Part shown: in pieces, positions 17,152-25,593 of the stretch
How positions within the stretch are numbered: position 1 is the stretch's first letter
How the letters are laid out: each line of letters begins with the position of its first letter
Assembly: GCA_023407575.1 (NCBI GenBank)
Contig: JAEYLX010000018.1
Span: 62,001-126,000 of the forward strand
DNA from: Bacillota bacterium
GTDB taxonomy: Bacteria; Bacillota; Clostridia; Lachnospirales; Lachnospiraceae
Length of the DNA: 64,000 nt
Direction: 5' to 3'
Notes under the pieces: generated by a model
The model's database searches: none
Told to the model about the DNA's origin: nothing
The model's input: the letters and a program-made list of their open reading frames with translations, nothing else
Made by a program: the position numbers and the translations under genes

Positions 17152-18168
17152 ATGGCTAGAGAGCAATTAATAACAATTATCCAAGGTATAAAGTCAAATA
17201 TTCTGGCTGCTGGACTGCAATCAGCAGAGATGGGATTTTGCACAGATACCAAGGAAGTATATATCGGTGACGGCGCTGGTATTAACTTTGTGGGGCGTGC
17301 ACTTAGCGGTACAGAAGCTGCAAGACCTAATGCCGGTAATGCGGGAAGGCTGTATTATATTACATCTGGGAATAACATGGGGTACCTATATCATGACTCT
17401 GGATCAGCATGGGTGAAAATTAATGCGCAGAAGTTAAGCGAAATGACTGGAACCATTGATGATGTAACAGATGGGTCTACTTACGCTAGAGTAAAAAAGA
17501 CGGATATAACAAACGGACAGGTTAATAAGGTATCGGATGGTACAAATACAAAGACAGCAGCCGAGATTAAGACACATATTGATGATGTTACGAAACACAG
17601 AGTAATAAATGATACCGGCACCGCTTCCACTGATTTATGGAGCGCACAAAAAATACAGAATGAAATTGAACTTGCAAAACATAATATTGAACCTCAAGCA
17701 TCCGTTAAAGATCAGAATTTGGTAACTCCTCCTGCATCTCCTGTAAGCGGTGACCGATATATTATTCCTTCCGGGGCAACGGGAGTTTGGGCAGGAAAAA
17801 CAAATCAGGTTGCGGAATATACAACCGCATGGGCGTATTATACTCCAACCATTGGTTGGACGTGTTACGTAGATGATGAGCAGAAGGTTTACAGCTGGAA
17901 TGGATCTGCTTGGGTACGCACTGGCGGAGCCTTGCAGACAGTTACAGCTGGCAATGGTCTTACCGGAGGAGGTCAGGCAGATACGGTTACGCTTAACGTT
18001 GGAGCAGGTAACGGTATTATGGTTGATGCTGATACAGTAGCCGCAAAGGCGGGTAAAGGTATTATAGTCAACAGCACTGGCATTGAAGCCGATGTTGATG
18101 GTGTTAGCATTATATATGGTGCAAATAGCAAGCTGTCGGTTGGAGCTGTAAGTGGTGGCACTTTTTAA
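17152..18168 (+). CDS. Tail fibre protein with N-terminal tropism-type repeat and DUF2793-like domain (module 2 only)
   Basis: A 338-residue protein. Residues 1-45 hold a repeat common at the start of phage adhesins and tropism determinants (SAEMGFCTDTKEVYIGDGAG). Residues 180-260 match the DUF2793 pattern of phage fibre proteins (PPASPVSGDRYIIPSGATGV, then GWTCYVDDEQKVYSWNGSAW). The last 70 residues are glycine- and valine-rich (LTGGGQADTVTLNVGAGNG), like a triple-beta-helix shaft. A second adhesin beside the main fibre is the likely role. Confidence 0.75.
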   Translation: MAREQLITIIQGIKSNILAAGLQSAEMGFCTDTKEVYIGDGAGINFVGRALSGTEAARPNAGNAGRLYYITSGNNMGYLYHDSGSAWVKINAQKLSEMTGTIDDVTDGSTYARVKKTDITNGQVNKVSDGTNTKTAAEIKTHIDDVTKHRVINDTGTASTDLWSAQKIQNEIELAKHNIEPQASVKDQNLVTPPASPVSGDRYIIPSGATGVWAGKTNQVAEYTTAWAYYTPTIGWTCYVDDEQKVYSWNGSAWVRTGGALQTVTAGNGLTGGGQADTVTLNVGAGNGIMVDADTVAAKAGKGIIVNSTGIEADVDGVSIIYGANSKLSVGAVSGGTF

Positions 18169-18177
18169 GGAGGGGCT

Positions 18178-18720
18178 ATGGCAAGAAATGCTTTGATACA
18201 AATTTTATATGGCCTTGAAATGAATATAGGTACTCTTAATATTGGAGAACTTGGTTATTGTACCGATACTAAAAAACTTTATATTGGTACACCAGCAGGC
18301 AATGAATTGTTAGTTGCGGCGCAAACGGTTGGAGATATGCTGAAATCTATCTATGATACAGATAACGACGGGATAGTAGATGCTGCGGAATCTGTACCAT
18401 GGACAGGAGTGACGGGGAAAAAGGAGTTTCCTGCGTCAACTACCGGACTAGCATCCTTAACAATCCCTCATGGAGTAGCACCTACGACTCCTGTAAATGG
18501 TGATATATGGTCTACGGCAAGCGGCATTTTTGTACGAATTAACGGAGTGACACGAACGATAGCTCATACTGCTACATGGAGTACAGTAACACAGGCAGAG
18601 GCAGAGGCTGGTATGATTACTACGGAAAGGCTATGGACACCTCAAAGAGTTGTGCAGGCAATTACTGCACAATCTATGCCAAAAGGCCCTTTAACTTGGG
18701 GACAGCTTAAGGGGGTTTAA
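18178..18720 (+). CDS. Second tropism-type fibre protein (module 2 only)
   Basis: A 180-residue protein that starts with the same kind of repeat as its upstream neighbour (IGELGYCTDTKKLYIGTPAG near residues 20-40). It has a C-terminal segment with ITTERLWTPQRVVQAITAQS, a pattern seen in phage fibre proteins where a trimer repeat is read out. A calcium-loop-like DTDNDGIVDAAES occurs near residue 65. It may have arisen by duplication of the 5' end of the previous gene. An AAGGAGGGGCT site precedes the ATG. Confidence 0.68.
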   Translation: MARNALIQILYGLEMNIGTLNIGELGYCTDTKKLYIGTPAGNELLVAAQTVGDMLKSIYDTDNDGIVDAAESVPWTGVTGKKEFPASTTGLASLTIPHGVAPTTPVNGDIWSTASGIFVRINGVTRTIAHTATWSTVTQAEAEAGMITTERLWTPQRVVQAITAQSMPKGPLTWGQLKGV

Positions 18721-18724
18721 TGAT

Positions 18725-19336
18725 ATGTCATACGGTAAAAACATATATGGTACATTATCCTATGGAACTAATACGGATAACGAAAATCAAAATGATTTAG
18801 GGATTAATTTAATGCAGCATCTACCTCCTATGTATCAAAGATCAAGACAGGTAATTGAGTTACAAGATGGATTAGGCAAACAAGTTAATAATATGTGGTC
18901 TGATACCAATGCACTCATAAAACAATGCTTTATTTCGACAAGTACCTGGGGGCTTGACCAGTGGGAAAAGCTATATGGAATACAAACGGATACAAGTAAA
19001 TCATACGAAATACGCAGGGAAATTTTGCTTGCAAAGTTAAGAGGAGCAGGAACCACTACAAAAGAAAGAATTAAAAATGTGGCTATTGCTTTTTCGGGTG
19101 GTGAAGTTGATATCCAAGAGTATACAAACGAACACCGATTTGTTGTACAATTTATAGGCATTAGAGGGATACCTCAAAATATGGCCGGTCTTATAGGTGC
19201 ACTAGATGAGATAAAGCCAGCTCACCTTGCCTATAGTTTTAAGTATACATATACATCATGGCAGCAAATTAACATGACTTGGAATCAGGCAAAACAAAAA
19301 ACGTGGGGGAACCTAAGAATATATGAAGGAGAGTGA
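18725..19336 (+). CDS. xkdU: XkdU-like baseplate protein, DUF2313 (module 2)
   Basis: A 203-residue YmfQ/XkdU-type protein, the usual length. It has LMQHLPPMYQRSRQVIELQD near residue 25, the WGLDQWEKLYGIQTDTSKSY block that follows the family, RRE.LLAKLRGAGTTT, and the C-terminal IDEIKPAHL-like helix (ALDEIKPAHLAYSFKYTYTS). Its role is attaching fibres to the baseplate wedge. It is placed after the extra fibre genes rather than directly after XkdT, so the cluster has been reorganised relative to module 1. Confidence 0.85.
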   Translation: MSYGKNIYGTLSYGTNTDNENQNDLGINLMQHLPPMYQRSRQVIELQDGLGKQVNNMWSDTNALIKQCFISTSTWGLDQWEKLYGIQTDTSKSYEIRREILLAKLRGAGTTTKERIKNVAIAFSGGEVDIQEYTNEHRFVVQFIGIRGIPQNMAGLIGALDEIKPAHLAYSFKYTYTSWQQINMTWNQAKQKTWGNLRIYEGE

Positions 19337-19341
19337 TCTTT

Positions 19342-22020
19342 TTGCAACAAACATCAAATTATGCTCTAAATAAACCAGAGCAAACTGATACTGTAAATAT
19401 TGAGAATTTAAATAGCAATTTTGACACCTTGGATGCGGAACTAAAAAAAGTATCTGATAAGGCAAATCTTATTCAAACTGCAGGCGGTACGGGCACGGCT
19501 ATTACATTGACAAATATTACACTGACCAATGGATTTACAGTAACCTTTGTGGTTTCTGCCAACAATAGCGGAGCAGCAACCACAATAAACACTAAGCCAT
19601 TCTATAAGCCGGGAGGTACAACGGCACCTAATTTAATAGCAGGGAAAGCAGTCACTGTTTGGTATAGCACAAGCGGTGGCTGTTTTTTTATCAAGGCTAG
19701 TGCGGAGGGTGATGCCGTTGCTGCAGACGTGCTAGCAGGAAAGAAGTTCAGCAACGATAATGATACTGGAATTATAGGAACAATGGCGAATAACGGAGCA
19801 GTTACGTTAACACCAGGAACTGCAGATCAGCCTATTGCTGTTGGCTATCATAACGGTAATGGTAAAGTGTTAGGTGATACTAAATTAGTGACCGGGAATA
19901 TAAAAGCTGGTGCTAGTATCTTTGGTGTGGCGGGTAAAGCAAGTATTGTAGATACTGCGGATGCAACAGCGGTTGCAGGAGAGATACTTATCGGGGATTC
20001 CGCGTATGTTAACGGATCTAAAATAAATGGTAGTATGCCAAACAATGGAGCTGTCAATCAATCACTAGCTATCAATGGCACATATACAATCCCAACAGGT
20101 TATCATAATGGTAGTGGAAAAGTGACGCAAGCATTGACAACAAAAACGGCAGCAACTATTACGCCAGGAACGACAGATCAGACAATAACAGCCGGACAGT
20201 ATTTAAGTGGTACGCAGACGATTAAAGGTGATGCTAACCTTGTGTCGGCTAATATTGTCAAAGGGAAAACCATATTTAATGTAGCTGGTACATTTGATAA
20301 TAGATTAATTAATTTTCCGTTATCAATACAGGTTGCAGAACCTACACCTATAAAAGTCGGTCATCTATGGATAAAAAGCACGCGAGGTGACGCAGTTAAT
20401 TCAATCTCATTTGTTAATTCAATTAATGCAGGCATTCCTGATAATTCACTTATTCTTGAAGTATTTGATACGAGATCTGCTGAATTTAATATTAATCAAC
20501 AATTAGATATTTTAGCACCTGCAAAATCTGTAAACTTAACCTATTCGGCTAATATTACTGCTAATCATCCATGGAAGGTGGGAGATAATAGCATTGCTAC
20601 TTTATTTCTTAATAATCCTCGCACGTATATAAAAACGAGTGGTAATTTATATTTGGAGACTGCTTACCTATGGGACGGTACCACATGGCAGATGTTATGT
20701 CAAACTGATACCTATATGTTTTTAGGAGTGCAGGATTATGGCGGCGATAGTTCGTATGACTACAACTATTCATGCAATCCAATATATACTTATAATAGAA
20801 CAGGTGAATCGACATTCATAGAGCATTCAAATTTTACGACTAAAGGTTACAATAAAACGGCACATACAATAAATATATCTGAAAGTACAGGTGAATATAT
20901 TTTGGTACGGCCACCGAGTCTAGGTTCACCGTTAATTATATACAGGAGAGTTGGTGATGTATTTACGCAATATACATCATTAACAGGAGCTCAATTAACG
21001 GAATTATTACCTTCCCCTTACAATAGTTCCACATATTTAGTTTCTTACTTGAATTATTATAATCCGCGGAGTAATAATAGTTGGGGTACAAAAATAACAT
21101 CAGATGGAAAATACCTTATGGTTTCTTGTGCATGGATTAATCAGACAAGCAGTACAAGTTTGGGGACCGGAACCGTTGGTATAGCTATATTTAAAAATAA
21201 TGGTGATGGAACATTTAGTTTTACTAATTTAATTTCATTATATTCAGGTACAACCTATGGTTCAGCAAATTTTTCAACCAACTGTAGAGTTAATTTTTCT
21301 ACAAGCCTTGATTATGGTGTGATAGCGGTAGATTATTCATGGTATAATTATAATAGTTCAGGATCTACATCTTACAATCGTACAGCTGTACTCTTTGGGT
21401 CACCCGCAGAAGGATATACAGCTACACAGGTAGTTAATATGGTAGATAGTAGCTACGGTACAGCAATATCGCAAGATGGAAGTTTTTGTGTGTTTACAGA
21501 TGCAGATTATGCGCAATATAACTCAAGCAACAGTTTTCGTATTAAAGTTTATGCAATAAATAGAGTTACTAAGGGGGTTTCAGTCGCGGGTACATTATGG
21601 TCGCGAAGTTATTATTCGTGCTTTTCCCCGCCAATTATAACACCTGATAATTATATATATCTACCGCGACATTCCAATAGTAGTGCGGGAGAGTCACTTT
21701 ATCTGACAATGGCTAAATATGTAAACGGAGTTTATACACAGTTAGGTGACTACGCGGTAAACATTGGAGGACAAACTATTTATGATAGTGCGGGAAACGG
21801 CACACCATATACTTATGTATGCACCGCAATAGCGATTGATCCAAAAAACAATCTTATGTTTCTTGCTCTATGCTACGGTGGAGTAAGAGTATGCAGTATT
21901 ACCCGAGATAGTACAGGGAAAATAACAGCACTTACACAAGTTACACAAATAAATGAGCCATCAGATATGTCGGGATATATTGATTACGGTCCAATTATAT
22001 TAACCCCGCAATCTATGTAA
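19342..22020 (+). CDS. Phage tail fibre / receptor-binding protein (module 2)
   Basis: An 892-residue fibre. The TTG at 19342 is preferred: GAAGGAGAG ends about 9 bases before it, while the GTG at 19333 abuts that site. Order: N-terminal attachment segment (NYALNKPEQTDTVNIENLNS), shared domain with KAVTVWYSTSGGCFFIKASA, two or three copies of a repeat with 'YHNGNGKV' and 'TPGTxDQxI', then a 550-residue S/T/Y/N-rich receptor part. That part carries blade-like starts at ITSDGKYLM, STSLDYGVI, ISQDGSFCVF, ITPDNYIYL and AIDPKNNLM. It is 190 residues longer than the module 1 fibre and diverges most in the C-terminal part. Confidence 0.83.
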   Translation: MQQTSNYALNKPEQTDTVNIENLNSNFDTLDAELKKVSDKANLIQTAGGTGTAITLTNITLTNGFTVTFVVSANNSGAATTINTKPFYKPGGTTAPNLIAGKAVTVWYSTSGGCFFIKASAEGDAVAADVLAGKKFSNDNDTGIIGTMANNGAVTLTPGTADQPIAVGYHNGNGKVLGDTKLVTGNIKAGASIFGVAGKASIVDTADATAVAGEILIGDSAYVNGSKINGSMPNNGAVNQSLAINGTYTIPTGYHNGSGKVTQALTTKTAATITPGTTDQTITAGQYLSGTQTIKGDANLVSANIVKGKTIFNVAGTFDNRLINFPLSIQVAEPTPIKVGHLWIKSTRGDAVNSISFVNSINAGIPDNSLILEVFDTRSAEFNINQQLDILAPAKSVNLTYSANITANHPWKVGDNSIATLFLNNPRTYIKTSGNLYLETAYLWDGTTWQMLCQTDTYMFLGVQDYGGDSSYDYNYSCNPIYTYNRTGESTFIEHSNFTTKGYNKTAHTINISESTGEYILVRPPSLGSPLIIYRRVGDVFTQYTSLTGAQLTELLPSPYNSSTYLVSYLNYYNPRSNNSWGTKITSDGKYLMVSCAWINQTSSTSLGTGTVGIAIFKNNGDGTFSFTNLISLYSGTTYGSANFSTNCRVNFSTSLDYGVIAVDYSWYNYNSSGSTSYNRTAVLFGSPAEGYTATQVVNMVDSSYGTAISQDGSFCVFTDADYAQYNSSNSFRIKVYAINRVTKGVSVAGTLWSRSYYSCFSPPIITPDNYIYLPRHSNSSAGESLYLTMAKYVNGVYTQLGDYAVNIGGQTIYDSAGNGTPYTYVCTAIAIDPKNNLMFLALCYGGVRVCSITRDSTGKITALTQVTQINEPSDMSGYIDYGPIILTPQSM

Positions 22021-22036
22021 GGAGGAGAATAATTAT

Positions 22037-22318
22037 ATGTTTTCTTATAAGTATAACGACGAATACATTATAATAGAAAAAAGTGCAATACCGTTGGTGG
22101 GAGATAAAGTATGTTTTTCTGATCATGACTTTGATATTCAACTATATGACGTTACGGTAGGGCTTATTGACCAGAATAAGTATATAACTTTATATACGTC
22201 ACACGCTAAACCATCAGAAGTATTAGCGAAAAATCTAATTATTATGGAAATTAATAGAGCTGCAGCAGAGTTAGACCTTGATTTTCGTTTATCTTTAATA
22301 GAGTTAAATATAAATTAA
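22037..22318 (+). CDS. Small fibre-associated phage protein (module 2)
   Basis: A 93-residue homologue of the protein at 6560-6844, sharing DIQLYDVTVGLI and the end DFRLSLIELN. It keeps the same position between fibre and XkdX. Function is unknown; conservation in both modules, although the flanking fibres have diverged, suggests that it belongs with the fibre rather than being a moron. AAGGAGGAGAA precedes the ATG. Confidence 0.7.
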   Translation: MFSYKYNDEYIIIEKSAIPLVGDKVCFSDHDFDIQLYDVTVGLIDQNKYITLYTSHAKPSEVLAKNLIIMEINRAAAELDLDFRLSLIELNIN

Positions 22319-22336
22319 GAAAGGAGAAATACAACC

Positions 22337-22483
22337 ATGAATACATACGAAAACATAAAAAAAGTAATTAACGTTGGCAAGAAAACCAGTGAAGAACTAC
22401 TATCCATGTGCGACATCTTTCTAATGAACAACCGTATCACATCAGATCAATTCACCGAATTAGTCAACTTAATCAATGCCTAA
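22337..22483 (+). CDS. xkdX: XkdX-like small phage protein (module 2)
   Basis: A 48-residue protein, MNTYENIKKVINVGKKTSEE through MNNRITSDQFTELVNLIN. It is the close partner of 6863-7012 and the most similar protein pair of the two modules. It ends the fibre cluster and is followed by two hairpins. AAGGAGAAATACAACC is the upstream site. Confidence 0.85.
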   Translation: MNTYENIKKVINVGKKTSEELLSMCDIFLMNNRITSDQFTELVNLINA

Positions 22484-22486
22484 GCA

Positions 22487-22546
22487 GCATCCACCACGGA
22501 TGCTATTTTATTACCCAAATCCAAGGAGCCCTTTCGGGCTCCTTTT
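22487..22546 (+). terminator. Two consecutive terminator-like hairpins before the lysis genes
   Basis: GCATCC/GGATGC (22487-22503) is followed by TATTTTATT. AGGAGCCC/GGGCTCCT (22524-22543, loop TTTC) is followed by TTTTAT. Together they separate the structural genes from the lysis cassette and may lower its expression. Confidence 0.75.
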
Positions 22547-22584
22547 ATCATATCCATCATAAAAGAAAGGCTGGTTCACCATGA

Positions 22585-22830
22585 ATGAGTGAAGGAGTAT
22601 TAATTGCAATAATAACATTAGCTGGCAGCGGAATTGGCTCCCTTTGCGGAATTATTGTATCCAGCAGGCTTACGACCTATCGACTGGAGCAACTGGAAAA
22701 GAAGGTCGACAAGCATAATACTGTGATTGAACGGACCTATGCAGTGGAGCAGAAATTGGCTGTGCAGGACGAACAAATAAAAGTAGCCAACAACCGGATC
22801 GAAGATTTAGAAAAGGAAAAGGTAAGTTAA
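22585..22830 (+). CDS. XhlA-like membrane protein of the lysis cassette
   Basis: An 81-residue protein with one N-terminal membrane segment (VLIAIITLAGSGIGSLCGII) and a C-terminal coiled coil (LEQLEKKVDKHNTVIE to RIEDLEKEKVS). This is the arrangement of XhlA or BhlA-type lysis accessory proteins, although the membrane segment is at the opposite end to PBSX XhlA. The ATG at 22585 is used because an ATG four bases earlier reads MNE and stops. It abuts the holin gene. Confidence 0.65.
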   Translation: MSEGVLIAIITLAGSGIGSLCGIIVSSRLTTYRLEQLEKKVDKHNTVIERTYAVEQKLAVQDEQIKVANNRIEDLEKEKVS

Positions 22831-23202
22831 ATGAATTACAACGAAATTTTAATGACAATTATAACATCGGTAGTAATACCATCAATTATTATATTAGGCA
22901 AGGCAATTTGCAGAGAGATAGAAGAAAATATTAAGGATAAACAAGTGCAAAAATATCTGTTAATAGCAACTGGATGTATTGCCGATGCCGTAGTAGATAC
23001 CGCACAAACCTTTATCGACAAGTTACCTGAGGAGGATTGGAATACAGAGACAAAGCAGGAAGCCTTTGCACTAGCTAAGGAAAAAGCGCTTCAGCATCTT
23101 GGACTAACAGGAAAGGTAATTTTGGAAGAAATCTTGGGGGATTTTGATGGATGGATCAATACGAAAATTGAAGCCGAGGTTAAGAGATTGGCGGTGAAAT
23201 AG
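22831..23202 (+). CDS. Phage holin, LLH family
   Basis: A 123-residue protein with an N-terminal membrane segment (ILMTIITSVVIPSIIILGKA). A long charged helix and a conserved LLH-family tail follow (AVVDTAQTFIDKLPEED, then EEILGDFDGWINTKIEAEVK). The holin forms membrane lesions that let the endolysin reach the wall. It starts directly at the previous stop and ends directly at the endolysin ATG, so the three genes form one cassette. Confidence 0.82.
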   Translation: MNYNEILMTIITSVVIPSIIILGKAICREIEENIKDKQVQKYLLIATGCIADAVVDTAQTFIDKLPEEDWNTETKQEAFALAKEKALQHLGLTGKVILEEILGDFDGWINTKIEAEVKRLAVK

Positions 23203-23907
23203 ATGTCTAAATTAACAGGAGTGGAACTGGCAGAACATTGCAAATCCAAATTGGGAACACCATATGTATATGGAGCTAAAGGCAGCTATGGCAAGTTGAC
23301 ACAACCGCATTTAAACAGCCTAATTCTTGCGTATCCCGATATCTTTACAAATATGTATGTTACAAAGGCACGGAGGTTAGTAGGGCAAGTGTGTACGGAC
23401 TGCTCTGGCCTTATTAGCTGGTACACGAAAAAAATAATTGGTTCGTATCAAATGTATAAAACAGCAATAACAAAAGAAACCATAACAACAGTGGATAAAG
23501 CACCAATAGGCGCAGTCTTATGGAGGCCAGGGCATGTGGGTGTTAAAATAGATAATGACTATTGTATTGAAGCAAAAGGCATTGATTACGGAACAGTAAG
23601 AACTAAGATATCCAGTGCGAAATTTACCCATTGGCTGCTCTTTGAATACATAAATTATGAAATGCCAATCAGCATTTCAAAAACGCAGAACCCATACAAA
23701 GAACCAACAGAGACAATTACAAAAGGCTCCATTGGTGAGGGTGTAAAATGGGTACAATGGGAGTTAAAGGAGGCAGGAATTGAGGTTAAAATTGATGGTG
23801 ATTGTGGTCCAATAACCTATCAAGCCATTAAAAATTTTCAACAGAGCTGCAAATTAGTGGTAGATGGTAAAGTGGGTCCTAATACGAGAAAAGCATTTAC
23901 AGTGTAA
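23203..23907 (+). CDS. Endolysin: NlpC/P60-type (C40) peptidase with C-terminal peptidoglycan-binding domain
   Basis: A 234-residue lysin. Residues 1-155 are a C40-like cysteine peptidase: GTPYVYGAKG, catalytic cysteine in TDCSGLISWYT, and histidine in RPGHVGVKI. It resembles endolysins of clostridial phages. Residues 165-234 are a PG_binding_1 domain with GSIGEGVKWVQWELKEAG and the repeat DGDCGPITYQAIKNFQ. No signal peptide is present, so release depends on the holin. Confidence 0.88.
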   Translation: MSKLTGVELAEHCKSKLGTPYVYGAKGSYGKLTQPHLNSLILAYPDIFTNMYVTKARRLVGQVCTDCSGLISWYTKKIIGSYQMYKTAITKETITTVDKAPIGAVLWRPGHVGVKIDNDYCIEAKGIDYGTVRTKISSAKFTHWLLFEYINYEMPISISKTQNPYKEPTETITKGSIGEGVKWVQWELKEAGIEVKIDGDCGPITYQAIKNFQQSCKLVVDGKVGPNTRKAFTV

Positions 23908-24026
23908 GAAACACGCTAGTCACGTTTTTTGCGGCAGTTTACAGCCATTAATATCGGGTGTACATGCGCATTTAACAAAGCAAGCTTTGTTAATACTTCA
24001 CTTTACCTTCGCGTAAATAAAAAAAT

Positions 24027-24070
24027 CCCTCCAAAGTAGTTGGTGTAGTTACAGCATCTACTTTGGAGGG
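24027..24070 (-). terminator. Terminator of the Ig-like protein gene
   Basis: CCCTCCAAAGTAG and CTACTTTGGAGGG form a 13-bp stem; on the minus strand a T7 run follows. It lies 30 bases after the minus-strand stop at 24100, so it also marks the far side of the phage region. Confidence 0.85.
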
Positions 24071-24099
24071 AGGATATTAATCATTACTAACCGAGTATT

Positions 24100-24978
24100 T
24101 TATTCATAATAATAAGAATAATTAACAAAAATCTTATAATCATCTATAGCTGCTTTGTTACCATTTTCCTCTGATGGGAAATCAAAGTCGATATAATCAG
24201 TACTTCCTGCTGTTTCAACTTTAGCATAGGTATAATCATAGCCAACTGGCATACCACCTTCGAAAAACACTACTGATACTACAGTAAATTCTGGCTCTGC
24301 ATCACCAGTATTAGTTACTTCCGCCATGACTTTACCATCAGCTATATTAGAGGTGATTTCTATATCAGATAAGGTACTTACTAGACCTGTCATGATTGCC
24401 TCTGCTACATACGAGATCTTATAGCTATCATAAGCAACAGACTTGTAATTGCTGTCATATGGCTCATCAAAAAATAAGGCACATTCTTTGCTCTTTTCAA
24501 AATAATAATTACTGTTTGTAGTTTTCCCAACCATCTTTCCTGCTTCATCATAATAGATAGCAGTTGCTGTAAGGCTATAGTCAAAGCCATAATTATTTTT
24601 TAATATTACAAATATACCTTTTCCTGTATCTAGTTCTTCCTCTGTACTAAGTTTCTCAATAGCTGTTTTTGTACTAAATACATCCTTAACAGTTACTTTA
24701 CAGGTGTATTTCTTTCCGGAAACAGCAGCGGTAATTTTAGCGCTACCTTTTTTAATTCCTTTTACAACACCTTTTGTGGATACACTTGCAATCTTTGCAT
24801 CGCTGGATGACCATTTCACAGTTTTTTTCGTTCCGGTCACCTTCAAGGTGTAGGTCTTGCCTACGTTCAAATTAATATTGGTTTTGTTCAGTTTGACAGT
24901 CGCAGCATATGCGCTCTGTACAGGCATAACATTGATGACCAAGAACAGAATGAGTAAAACACTTACTAGTTTCTTCAT
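24100..24978 (-). CDS. Secreted protein with a BIG2-type Ig-like domain
   Basis: A 292-residue protein. The ATG at 24978 follows GGGAGGTACTA and gives a signal peptide (KKLVSVLLILFLVINVMPVQ, cut near SAYA-A). Residues 28-100 are a bacterial Ig-like group 2 domain (LNVGKTYTLKVTGTKKTVKW, then SVSTKGVVKGIKKGSAKITA). The rest is a beta-rich domain of no recognised family. BIG2 proteins are usually surface-bound adhesin or wall-associated. It is transcribed toward the phage genes; it may be a cargo gene of the element or host DNA. Confidence 0.78.
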   Translation of the reverse strand: MKKLVSVLLILFLVINVMPVQSAYAATVKLNKTNINLNVGKTYTLKVTGTKKTVKWSSSDAKIASVSTKGVVKGIKKGSAKITAAVSGKKYTCKVTVKDVFSTKTAIEKLSTEEELDTGKGIFVILKNNYGFDYSLTATAIYYDEAGKMVGKTTNSNYYFEKSKECALFFDEPYDSNYKSVAYDSYKISYVAEAIMTGLVSTLSDIEITSNIADGKVMAEVTNTGDAEPEFTVVSVVFFEGGMPVGYDYTYAKVETAGSTDYIDFDFPSEENGNKAAIDDYKIFVNYSYYYE

Positions 24979-25047
24979 TAGTACCTCCCACATTTTTGCA
25001 TAATTTTAATTAATTATATAATATTCGACACCATATGTAAATAAAAA

Positions 25048-25082
25048 ACCCAATATATTCCTCAAAGAGAGATATATAGGGT
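25048..25082 (-). terminator. Terminator of the XRE regulator gene
   Basis: On the minus strand ACCCTATATAT and ATATATTGGGT form an imperfect stem followed by TTTTTTATTT. It lies 90 bases beyond the regulator stop. Confidence 0.6.
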
Positions 25083-25170
25083 ATTTAATTTCATAGTAGT
25101 GAATATTACCTATGACTATTATGCAAAATTAGTAAGACATTTGGTATAGGAAATTGGTACTTATTGTTGA

Positions 25171-25593
25171 CTATGGTTTAAGACCAGAGTTTTCCAAAGC
25201 CTTTATCTGTTCTTTATATAAATCAATCATACGACCTTTGATGTAGTCTTTGTTTTCTTCATCCAATCGATGATAATAAGTAATTAATTTTTGCTCATCT
25301 GCAGTGTAATCCCCTTTTGATGGGAAGCTGGAGTCTTCACGAATGTCTTCAACTTTAACCGGATTGGTTTGCGTATCTTCATAAGAAATAAGTCCATTCT
25401 TGCTATCACTTAATCCCAACAAATAATCAGTGCTAACGCCAAATAGCTGTGAAGCTTTAATTATGGTATCTTCAGTTAGGGAGGCTCTTCCAGTTTCATA
25501 TTTTGAGATGGCGGCATTTTTCACATGTAAAAGAGAACCCAGGTATTTTTGTGTCCATTTTCTTTCTTCTCTAAGTAATCTTAATCTGTTCAT
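25171..25593 (-). CDS. XRE-family transcriptional regulator
   Basis: A 140-residue protein. The first 60 residues form a Cro/CI helix-turn-helix (LREERKWTQKYLGSLLHVKN, AAISKYETGRAS, FGVSTDYLLGLSD). The C-terminal half is charged and helical, without a RecA-cleavage peptidase motif. It may repress the phage region as a prophage repressor, or be a chromosomal regulator; position near the end of the phage block favours the former but does not prove it. Start: ATG at 25593 with AGAGGTAAC upstream. Confidence 0.8.
   Translation of the reverse strand: MNRLRLLREERKWTQKYLGSLLHVKNAAISKYETGRASLTEDTIIKASQLFGVSTDYLLGLSDSKNGLISYEDTQTNPVKVEDIREDSSFPSKGDYTADEQKLITYYHRLDEENKDYIKGRMIDLYKEQIKALENSGLKP

Noticed and set aside
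17635..18201. 188-codon minus-strand frame inside the fibre gene at 17152
   Set aside because: It is the antisense of a well-supported fibre gene with DUF2793-like features and has no start site of its own.
4432..22020. Diversity-generating retroelement acting on the fibres
   Set aside because: No reverse transcriptase gene or template repeat is found near either fibre in this window.
22581..22592. ATG at 22581 as start of the XhlA-like gene
   Set aside because: It is out of frame with the gene and reaches a TGA after three codons; the ATG at 22585 gives the full protein.
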